Shown here: piece after piece, positions 1 through 9,358 of the stretch
Position numbering within the stretch: position 1 is the first letter of the stretch
Layout: the number at the start of each line of letters is the position of its first letter
NCBI GenBank assembly: GCA_963921195.1
Contig: OY992540.1
Location: forward strand, 63,124,844 to 63,188,843
Direction of reading: 5' to 3'
Length of the DNA: 64,000 bases
From: Pegoplata infirma
Lineage: Eukaryota > Arthropoda > Insecta > Diptera > Anthomyiidae
Translations under genes and position numbers: made by a program
The notes under the pieces: generated by a model
Database searches by the model: none
What the model was told of the DNA's origin: nothing
Seen by the model: the letters and a program-made list of their open reading frames with translations, nothing else

Positions 1-704
1 CAGAATCAAAAAAATTAACATGTAGGATCCTCCAGCATAATTAACATCCATGAAAAAGATATATTTTGAAATATAAAATTTTTGGGGTTAAAATAGGAAC
101 TTAAGCAATTGCACTACAAAGTGTGCAGGGGGTTCGCAAATAGAAATATAAAAACATGTTTGTATGAAGTGACTATAATTCCTGCTGCATCTGACACTTT
201 CAACTCGTTCAACACATCCGTCCTTCTAGTTTTTTAGACGGTTTAAGACTAAAAACAACTGCATAAAACAACTGTTACGATAATGTAGTTATTTTATGTA
301 TTTTTGTTTTAAAACGACTACAAGAAATAGTTGTTTGAGATTTTTCATACAAAAACTATTGAAACTGTAGCTGAAAACAAGAACTACTACTTACTACACA
401 AATGACCGTCACGTAGTAACTACAATAATTTGCTAAGTGCAGTACTGCATTTCATTGAATTTAGAGCGGGTGAGGTCAACCCATCGGTAGAATAAAAGTG
501 TTTTTGCTCACTAATAAAAAAAATCAGTAAAGTCGAGTTTGAGTAGTAAAAATTAAAATTTTGAAAAAAATCTGTAATATTTGGAGCAATTAAAAAAAAA
601 CAAGGAAAAAAAATCTCTAGGGCACAATTTAACTAAATTTTATATAAATCCATTTTTTTATTTATTTTAACATTATATTTTTTTTTTCTTTTGTATATTT
701 CCAG
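1..704 (+). other. Intron 3' part of the RhoU/V-like gene
   Basis: AT-rich sequence with no coding potential that ends in a pyrimidine-rich tract (about 670-700) and the acceptor TATTTCCAG at 696-704. The next base opens a reading frame with clear Rho-GTPase similarity, so this stretch is inferred to be the end of an intron. No other exon was recognised in it. Confidence 0.65.
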
Positions 705-812
705 GATAAAGTTAAAGAAGTTTTTGATACCGCCATTTGGGAGGGATTAGCTCCAACTACATTGCCTCCAACACCAACTCCCCTATGGAAGAAACTGTTT
801 TGTTTAGCCTAA
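705..812 (+). CDS. RhoU: Terminal exon of a RhoU/RhoV (Wrch/Chp)-like small GTPase
   Basis: This 35-codon exon directly follows a consensus splice acceptor and ends in TAA at 810-812. It reads DKVKEVFDTAIWEGLAP, then a Thr/Pro-rich linker, then LWKKLFCLA. The first part matches the last alpha-helix of Rho GTPases (typically LKxVFDxAI). The end resembles RhoU and RhoV tails, which finish WKKxxCFV and carry a palmitoylated cysteine instead of a classical prenylated CAAX box; here the cysteine is the third residue from the end. Known Rac, Cdc42 and Rho1 tails (basic, CxxL) do not fit. Members of this group act at membranes in cytoskeletal and adhesion signalling. The GTP-binding core must lie in exons left of the window. 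No alternative downstream exon is needed because the stop is in frame. The family call is strong; RhoU versus RhoV is an inference. Confidence 0.72.
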   Translation, partial: DKVKEVFDTAIWEGLAPTTLPPTPTPLWKKLFCLA

Positions 813-1816
813 AAAAGAGATTATCAGCATTAACAATAACAAAACAAACATCTCATATAAAAAGCAAAAACAAAAAAAATCTTAATAATTTTTATTATAG
901 ACTGATTAATGTTATGAAACAAACAAAAAACAACTTTAAAATTTATATTTATCTAAAAATTTGTATTTTTATTATAAAATTTACTTTTTCGTATCTTTCA
1001 CTTTTTTAACTACTAAAATTTATATTGTTTCGTTTTATTAAGTTTTCCTATTGATTATGTTAAATTTTTCAAATCACATGTTTTTCACTAAATTTTATTA
1101 CTTTTGTTTGTTCTTGTTTTTCATATATTTACTACTTAACACAACAAAAAACTAAAGTTTATACATAATATACTATATATATTTTTTTGTCATCTTTAAT
1201 GTTAATCATAGCAGATTGTTAGTATTTTTATAGTTTTAAGTTTATTAGATTTAAGCAACTCAACTTTATGGAAGTGTAAAACAAACGAGAAAAAAAAAAC
1301 ATAAAATAATATTCATTCCATCCATACGAAAAAAAAAATTGTTAACTATTAAGTTTTATGATTAAATAAAAAATTTTATAAATATTATGAAAAATATACA
1401 TTGAATTTTAATTTGAATTAACGGAAAACATTTGTATGTTGAAGATAATATAACAAAAACGATGTTGCATACTTTAAGGCGAATTTAAATAATTCGATTA
1501 TGAATATAAACGAAAGGAATTATAGAGATGCCAACACAAAATGAAGTTCAGAAAAAAGCCAAAAACGCATAATTTTTTTTTTGTTGAAAAAATGCAAAAT
1601 TTTTCGAAAATGCTAAAAACATAAAAACAAGTGAAAGTGCTAAATTCGGAAGAGAAAAATCTTTACAACATTCAAAATGTAAAATAAATGAAAAAAAAAA
1701 AAAAATGGGTAGCATTCGTTGACATGATCATTCTCGCGATAAATATTGGAAACTTGATTTATGATCTTTACGCTAAAGTAATAAAATTTTATTTATAATT
1801 TCTTTTTTACTTTCAC
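813..1816 (+). other. Probable 3' UTR and flank of the RhoU/V-like gene
   Basis: AT-rich, non-coding. Candidate polyadenylation hexamers occur, for example AATAAA at 1365-1370 and again near 1684. Which one is used cannot be told from sequence. The 90-residue open frame starting at 737 is the out-of-frame continuation across the exon and its 3' UTR. Confidence 0.45.
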
Positions 1817-2215
1817 TCGCACACAAGGGTCGAGTCGAAAAAAATAAATTTCTAAAACCCTCTGAGTTCAGGTGTAGGACTTGAACTACTTTTGACACAA
1901 AAATGTTTCATTTGCTTAAAAAAAATACAAAAAAAAACTGCAAAAACATGGCGTATTAAATTATGGTTTAGTTCTTCAAGGGGCCCTTGTCCTCCTGATC
2001 CAATTTCGCCCATTTCCAAACTTCCCTAGCCTATGACCATAAAACTTATTCTTGCCAAACCTTAGCCTTCTAAGGTAGCTCTTTTTTGGACTGCCTCGTG
2101 CTTTCCACAGACAGACGGAAGGACATTCATAGAATGCCTTATTGAACATTTTTAAAATAAAATTGATACGACTCACAATGGATCCTGTAGAGTAAACACC
2201 CGGTCATTTTTTATT
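1817..2215 (-). repeat. Mini-me-like repeat, subfamily C, fragment
   Basis: The segment from the 'gtgtaggacttgaacta' block through 'cagacagacggaaggacatt' aligns by eye with 51960-52270: the same 'caaaaaaactgcaaaaacatggcg', 'gttcttcaagggg' and 'cccatttcc' blocks occur in the same order. It ends near a degenerate (GTCY)n tract at 2105-2130. The terminal hairpin end is missing or too diverged to recognise. Confidence 0.6.
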
Positions 2216-4434
2216 TGGTGTATTTTTTTTAATAATTAAGTCTTTTTATATGTTTTAGAGGCCTCTGACTATGAATTTGGCAAAACCAAAAAAAAAAATT
2301 TAAAAAATCAAAAGTTGCGATTTTTTCTTTTTGCAATTTTGCAACATTCTCGTTCATTCAAGGCATACCTTTATAATTTTCGTTTAGTAATGCTTCGAAT
2401 ACAAAAGTTAAACCAAAAAAACTTAATGTCAATACAAATATATAATAAAAATTCTACACTAAAAAAAAAACAACATTTTAAGGTTAGGGGGAAAAAAATT
2501 GCCCAAGTTCTTTCAAAAATGTATGAACAGGAAACTAAAGTGGTTTACGCCCTCTTTAATTCCCATATTGGTTTTATACTCATTTTCTTTAACCCCGCTG
2601 AAATATTTGGTGGTTAAAATTTCAGAGTAGTTTTTCTCAGTGTATTATTTGCCGAATTTGTAAAAAGTCTTAATCAGATTATTAAGACAGATGATATTTA
2701 TAATTTATATTAAGCAGTATAACCTTTCATTTCTATTTTTCGCGGTATATCGCGTTCTGTGAATTTTGCTATCCACGCAATTTTTTTGCAAACCAAGCAT
2801 GCAATGTCTTAAAATAAGTTCCTATTATCATATTAGCGTAAAAAAATAAAAATAAATTACACATCTTCTATAAAAAGTTATATAAAAACTGAAAAAATCT
2901 AAAAATAAAAAAGTTTGGGTCCCAATATCTCGTAAACCATTACAAATTCTAAAACTTTAAGAGCACATTTGAATTCAGCGACCCTAAATCCATATAGGAA
3001 CAAATTTCAATGAGTTTGGATGATTATTTCTACCCTTTGACCGGAATTTTTGATTTCCGATCCACTGTGCGACTGGGTCCCGACCTTATACAGTTAATTG
3101 CAATTGTGCTATTGATCACAAATCTGGTATCCAAACAATCCGATTGAGCGGAATCAATGATGTTTTATTTATTTAACCAAACATTTTTCAAAATTTTATT
3201 ATCATCTATTAAGAAAAAGTTCTTAACCATTCCTAAATTGGTCCATGCATTTAAAATACATGCATATACAATACATTTAAAATTCATGCATTTAAAATAC
3301 AAACAAAAATACTTTCCATCTTTGATTGTTTTCATGTTGAAAACACAACCGTATTTGTTGGCTAATAAAAACCACAAATTCTAAATGTTCATTTCCGTCA
3401 TATAGACAGTAAGCAAAACTGTCTGGAACATACAAAGAATGTTTTGTGTACTTATAATGAAAATAACAGTTAAAACATGTTTTATTATTTATTTAAAGTA
3501 AAAGTAGTTGTAAAATAATCCTCTAAAAAATAAATGGAAAAACAAGTAACAAAAAAAAAAAAAACAAGTGTTTCACCAAAAACTTTTTTTGATATCTACA
3601 ACTCTTGAAGCAGAATATGCATTCTAAAGGTCTAAGAGATTTAAGGGAGTTTTTAAAGGTCGGGAAGGGGTTGCTTAAATTGAATTTAACCAAAAAATTA
3701 GGTTATGAAACATATTTTTTTTTTCTCTGGAACCTTTTTTTTACAAAACCTGATAAATCACTTTTAAATATTGCTAGACTACCATTTTAAGGATCCATAA
3801 GGAAATTTTTTTTTAAATGGTAAAATAATAAATTTTAAAAGCGTTTTTCTAGATTCAAATAAGTGTTTCAAACCGGAAAGACAAAAAAGTTTTTTTCAAA
3901 GTGTTTTTTTCTGAAGTATCCAATACTTAAAATCTCAAGTTTATAATGCCATTAATTCATAAAAAGAAATTTTCAGAATCTTTTATTCCATTAGAAGATT
4001 CTACATTACAAATATCAGTTTTATGACCATTATTTCAAGCGATCAAAAAAACGGCAAATTACACTATTTACTCTCTAAAGTACAATACTCCATTCAATTT
4101 CAGGGGAAAAATCTGTCAAACTCCACATAAAAAAAAAGTTTTCACGCATAAGTATTTATTATACAAAGTAATTTAAAGTGCCTTGAAAAAGTGAAATTTT
4201 AGTTTTGTTATATGTTTCTATTTTATAGTTGTCAAAAGTTGTTAGTAACATTTTTTTTTTGTGAAAAACAGAGTAGGTATTTGGTTCAAGAATAAAAATT
4301 TCTAAAAAGAACTTTTGTCCAAATATTTTTTTTTTTCACTGAAAAATTCTACATTTCAAATTTCGTGAATTTCAGGAGATAGAAAAAGTATTAAAGCAGA
4401 AATGTTTTTTTCAGGAGAAAGAAAAAAAAATCAA
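2216..4434. other. AT-rich intergenic stretch
   Basis: No supported gene. It includes a diverged copy (about 3057-3150) of the repeat also present at 32900-33000, recognisable by 'cagttaattgcaa' and 'gatcacaaatctggt'. A short Met/His/Tyr-rich open frame at 3157-3384 exists on both strands and has no family features. Confidence 0.4.
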
Positions 4435-4830
4435 ACACAAAAAAAAAAAACCTTTTAAAATGACAAGAAAAGCTTGTTATTTTTTTGCTACCTCCATTTG
4501 ACTAGAATTCCTAGTAATTTTACAAGATTTTTACCAATAGTTTTGTAATTTTACAAGCTTTTTTTAATAAAATTGTAAATTTTAACACTACAAAAGTTAC
4601 AAGTAATTCTCGTGCCTTACTTGACTTTTTGTTTTCTCCTACTTTACGAGAATTCCTAGTAAAAATTAAGAGCTTTTTTATAATTTTACAAACTTTTAAC
4701 CAATATAATTGTAAATTTTCAACTTTTTTGGCGCAATAAATTTTACAAGGAATTCTCGTGAACTTTCTATATTTTTTTTTGTAAAATTTTCTTAGAAATT
4801 TTTAACATACAAAAAAAAATTGTAAAATTG
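4435..4830. repeat. AT-rich MITE of the 'GTAAATTTACAA' group, partial copy
   Basis: It carries the blocks 'acgagaattcctagtaa', 'gtaaaattttac' and 'aaggaattctcgtga' that also occur in 20930-21280, 28090-28270 and 32590-32800. This is the same MITE family as the element interrupted at 17771-21280. The CACTCAAAA terminal motif is not clearly preserved at either side. Confidence 0.55.
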
Positions 4831-5363
4831 CAACAAAAAAGAAAAAATTTCAATCGAAAATTTTTTGTTAAAAGAAACAAGGAAAACTGTAAAGTATTGG
4901 TAAAATGGGATAACGAAACTTTTTATAATAATTTGACTTGGTTTTTTTCGTGTAGAATTGGAATTTCCAAAAAATACTTTTTTCCGAATGATTTTTCTGC
5001 CGGAGAATCCTATATTTCAATTTTCAAGTTTCTAGCGCCATTATTTTCGTATTTAATTAATTTTTTTTAATATAACAAAAAAGTTAATTGAATTGACTAA
5101 GAAAGTTATTAAAAATTTTATTTAAACTAATTAGTTGTTAATATGAAAAAATTTAAATTAATATAATTATTGTTTTTGTTTTTAAAAAATTAATTTTTGG
5201 GATTTTTTTTTAATTTTTTGTCTTCACAGGCTATTTATTATTTGGAGTTCTTACTCGTTTTTTAAATGGTAGGAACACAATTTTTTTAAAAAGAATCCCT
5301 CCCTAAAGTGCACTTTTGGCAAATAAATATTTTTTTTTTAACTCCAACAATAGATTAATTAAA
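4831..5363. other. AT-rich stretch, no recognised content
   Basis: Very AT-rich with homopolymer T/A runs. An 80-residue open frame at 4828-5070 has strongly biased composition and no recognisable motifs; it is not supported as a gene. Confidence 0.35.
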
Positions 5364-5970
5364 ACAAGTAAGAAAATTATAGTCGGTCAATACCGACCAT
5401 ATAATACCCTACACCAGAGTTTCCCGGAAAATGGGTCCCGGAAAATTAGTCCCGATTAAATCTATATTTTGTCAAATCTTTAATAAGTTTAAAAACCACT
5501 CATAAATCAAATTTGAGTGAAATAGGCTTCAACATGTTGACAATAAATTTTAACTGAATATCGGGCGAAATTTTCACATGGGGCCTAAGTCCAAAACTGG
5601 TCCGATGATAATCAGAATTGATAAGGTACGCGTTTAACATACATAAACAAATTTTAATTAAACATTTTCTGTTTTTATGAAATTTGAGAGATTTATGTGA
5701 AAATCGGGAAGGTGGTTTGTATGGGGGCTACAAGAAGAACTGTTCCGATTTCTTTAAAATTCGGAATGACGATTCGTGAAGACAAACACGTTTACTTGCC
5801 AAATTTCGAGAAAATAAATCGACTCAAAAAGTGATTCCAGTCGATCGGCATACTTAAAGGTGGGTCTAGGACCGATATTTCGGGTAGTTACAAACATCAG
5901 CACAAGCTCATTATACCATGTATCACAGTGTGGTGTATAAAAATGTTGCCTTGAATTTTTTTTTGGGAAA
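5364..5970 (-). repeat. Mini-me-like repeat, subfamily D
   Basis: It starts with ACAAGTAAGAAAATTATA followed by the perfect hairpin GTCGGTCAATACCGAC, then ATACCCTACACCA. It ends in CACAGTGTGGTGTATAAAA. Near the end it shares 'ggaccgatatttcgggtagttacaaac' with subfamilies A-C, but the body is otherwise different and lacks a GTCY tract. The end layout (ACAAGTA, hairpin, CCCT..CC and GG..GTATAAAA) is the same as in the other subfamilies, so it is grouped with them by inference. Confidence 0.55.
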
Positions 5971-6450
5971 AATTCTAAAATATGTATGTCTTGCAGTGAA
6001 ATACCCATATATTTTACTGTAAAAATATTAATACTGATAGTTAATGCTTGTTTAAAATAGTTTTTATAAAATTTATATTAAAAAAGTCTATCATATTGTG
6101 TAAACTGCTGCAGCTGAAAAGTTAAGACTTTTTTATACCTTGAGGTATATTTATATCAAAGATATGTTGATGTTGAATTACTATCTTGTATTTTATAGCA
6201 TTTTAACTCTCTCTTTTATTTATTTTGTAGACATAATTCAATTATAACAATTTCAAAACTTATTTAAAAGTAGTTTGTTTCAATGAAACTTATGTAAATA
6301 AAATATAATTTTACTGTTTTACAAAGAGCATTTAAAGAAAAAAGGTTGTTCCTTTTACTTTTTACTTTTTTTCATATTTGTATTATAAAAACTTTAAATA
6401 AGGAAATGAGATAAATGAAAGTATTAACTAAAACTTTATGAAAAAGTAAA
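5971..6450. other. AT-rich stretch left of the Helitron
   Basis: No gene or recognised repeat. It ends in A at 6450, the expected left base of a Helitron A^T insertion site. Confidence 0.4.
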
Positions 6451-6458
6451 TCTATATA

Positions 6459-7780
6459 TGGGGCATTCCATGTGAAATCGGACACTTTGAAAAACTTTTT
6501 TTTTAGATTTTCCCAATTTGTTTACAGTTTTTAGTACCCTTCGAAAACTCCTTCGTGGTAAATTTTCAGATTTTTTTGATGACCCGTTCAAAAGATATCG
6601 AATTTTTAAAAATTGGTAGTTTGTTCCTTTACTCAAACTTCTTTTAATCATAACTTCTTCAATAATGGTGCAAATTTCAAAATTTTTTTTTTCAAAATTT
6701 TTGTTTTTTACGTACTTTCTAAAAAAAAATCCCAAAAATTCTTAAAAGCGCTCTAGTATGCGATTTTTAAGTTTTAAAATATAAATCTCATTTTTGAAAA
6801 TGTTTGTACTCTTCGATTTTTTTGAAATTTTTTTGTGTAAAACTTCTATCAATTCTACAAATTTTTTGCCCAGGAAGATCGTGGGATAACGATTATTACT
6901 ATTTTTTAAAATTTTTTGAAAAAATTTTATTGTAATTTTCCAATCTTAAAATCATTTCTACTGCTCCAATGGTGCGTCATAGAGGGGTCCTTTATAAGAC
7001 CGACCCCCATTAATTTTTACGTCCTAACATTTCTTTGGAACAAACTAATACCCTATCTCCAATTTCTAAGGGGGCTCCCACACAAAACGACATTTTTTAA
7101 AATATGCTCCAACGTCTCTAACTGCCCTAATAGTGCCCTTAGAGCAACAAAATATATGACCAACCCACAATATTTTTTTTGGCCAAACATTTTCTCAGAA
7201 CACACCTACCCTCTATCTCTAATTGTTAAGGCGGTCCCCATACAATTTTTTTTATTTTTTGTAAATTTGTTTTATTTAATCAGCTTCTACCGGTCCAATG
7301 GTGCGTCCGAGATGGGTCATTAATGAGACCGACCCCCATTTATTATTACCCTACAACATTTTTTCAAAATATACCTAGGCCCTATCTCCACTCCCTAAGT
7401 AGGCTCCCATACAAATAACAGTTGGAGCAAATTTTATAAAAATGTAATGAGATTTAAATTTTAAAACTTAAAAATCGCATACTAGAGCGCTTTAAAGAAT
7501 TTTTTGGGATTTTTTTTTAGAAAGTACGTAAAAAACAAAAATTTTGAAAAAAAAAATTTTGAAATTTGGACCATTATTGAAGAAGTTATGATTAAAAGAA
7601 GTTTGAGTAAAGGAACAAACTACCAATTTTTAAAAATTCGATATCTTTTGAACGGGTCATCAAAAAAATCTGAAAATTTACCACGAAGGAGTTTTCGAAG
7701 GGTACTAAAAACTGTAAACAAATTGGGAAAATCTAAAAAAAAAGTTTTTCAAAGTGTCCGATTTCACATGGAATGCCCCA
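6459..7780. mobile_element. Foldback/MITE element, TGGGGCATTCC family, copy 1
   Basis: Near-perfect inverted arms of roughly 320 bp occupy 6459-6790 and 7450-7780, both beginning TGGGGCATTCCATGTGAAAT from the outside. They surround a loop of about 650 bp. A TA duplication flanks it (6457-6458 and 7781-7782), which suggests a Tc1/mariner-type insertion; because the flank is TATA-rich, an ATAT duplication with GGGGC ends fits equally well. A second copy is at 45882-47118. The open frames inside it (for example 6436-6735 minus and 6916-7323 plus) are arm or loop sequence without protein motifs. Confidence 0.75.
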
Positions 7781-7812
7781 TATATAAAAATGGATGTGTG
7801 TATGTATGTGGG

Positions 7813-9055
7813 TATGTATGTATGTATGTATGTATGTATGTATGTATGTATGTATGTATGTATGTATGTATGTATGTATGTATGTATGTATGTATGTATG
7901 TATGTATGTATGTATGTATGTATGTATGTATGTATGTATGTATGTATGTATGTATGTATGTATGTATGTATGTATGTATGTATGTATGTATGTATGTATG
8001 TATGTATGTATGTATGTATGTATGTATGTATGTATGTATGTATGTATGTATGTATGTATGTATGTATGTATGTATGTATGTATGTATGTATGTATGTATG
8101 TATGTATGTATGTATGTATGTATGTATGTATGTATGTATGTATGTATGTATGTATGTATGTATGTATGTATGTATGTATGTATGTATGTATGTATGTATG
8201 TATGTATGTATGTATGTATGTATGTATGTATGTATGTATGTATGTATGTATGTATGTATGTATGTATGTATGTATGTATGTATGTATGTATGTATGTATG
8301 TATGTATGTATGTATGTATGTATGTATGTATGTATGTATGTATGTATGTATGTATGTATGTATGTATGTATGTATGTATGTATGTATGTATGTATGTATG
8401 TATGTATGTATGTATGTATGTATGTATGTATGTATGTATGTATGTATGTATGTATGTATGTATGTATGTATGTATGTATGTATGTATGTATGTATGTATG
8501 TATGTATGTATGTATGTATGTATGTATGTATGTATGTATGTATGTATGTATGTATGTATGTATGTATGTATGTATGTATGTATGTATGTATGTATGTATG
8601 TATGTATGTATGTATGTATGTATGTATGTATGTATGTATGTATGTATGTATGTATGTATGTATGTATGTATGTATGTATGTATGTATGTATGTATGTATG
8701 TATGTATGTATGTATGTATGTATGTATGTATGTATGTATGTATGTATGTATGTATGTATGTATGTATGTATGTATGTATGTATGTATGTATGTATGTATG
8801 TATGTATGTATGTATGTATGTATGTATGTATGTATGTATGTATGTATGTATGTATGTATGTATGTATGTATGTATGTATGTATGTATGTATGTATGTATG
8901 TATGTATGTATGTATGTATGTATGTATGTATGTATGTATGTATGTATGTATGTATGTATGTATGTATGTATGTATGTATGTATGTATGTATGTATGTATG
9001 TATGTATGTATGTATGTATGTATGTATGTATGTATGTATGTATGTATGTATGTAT

Positions 9056-9056
<1 letters not shown>
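7813..9056 (+). repeat. (TATG)n microsatellite, left block
   Basis: About 311 uninterrupted tetranucleotide units follow a short imperfect lead-in (7793-7812). No substitution is seen in the block. On the minus strand it is (ACAT)n. It is separated from its right-hand continuation (14249-15328) only by the LINE. Long open frames through it (Met-Tyr-Val-Cys or Thr-Tyr-Ile-His repeats) arise because the unit has no stop codon. Confidence 0.97.
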
Positions 9057-9097
<41 letters not shown>

Positions 9098-9358
9098 GAG
9101 GCAAAAATCATCAAAAGACTTGGCACACACTGAAAATTGCCAGAGTGCGAGACTTTAACACGCTAAACACCCTCTCACAGATCCACAATCCCCGCGGTAC
9201 CACCGCTAAGTATTTCCTCACGGAGGGGGGAAGGGATAAACCACCACTACTCTAACCTAGACTCTTCTTCGAGTCTCCTCTTGCCTACGAAGTTCTAAAA
9301 GAACCAATTTAACATAGTTACATACATGTTCCCAGTTACGCTCTGATGATAAAATTAT

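Noticed and set aside
6916..7323. 135-residue frame, with a similar one at 46253-46660 minus
   Set aside because: It lies in the loop of the foldback element, shows no domain or hydrophobic pattern of a known family, and differs at several sites between the two copies without clear sign of constraint.
7504..9255. Long open frames (up to 583 residues) of MYVC or TYIH repeats on both strands, also at 14219-15426
   Set aside because: They are translations of the stop-free TATG/CATA microsatellite and its flanks; all frames stay open for trivial reasons.
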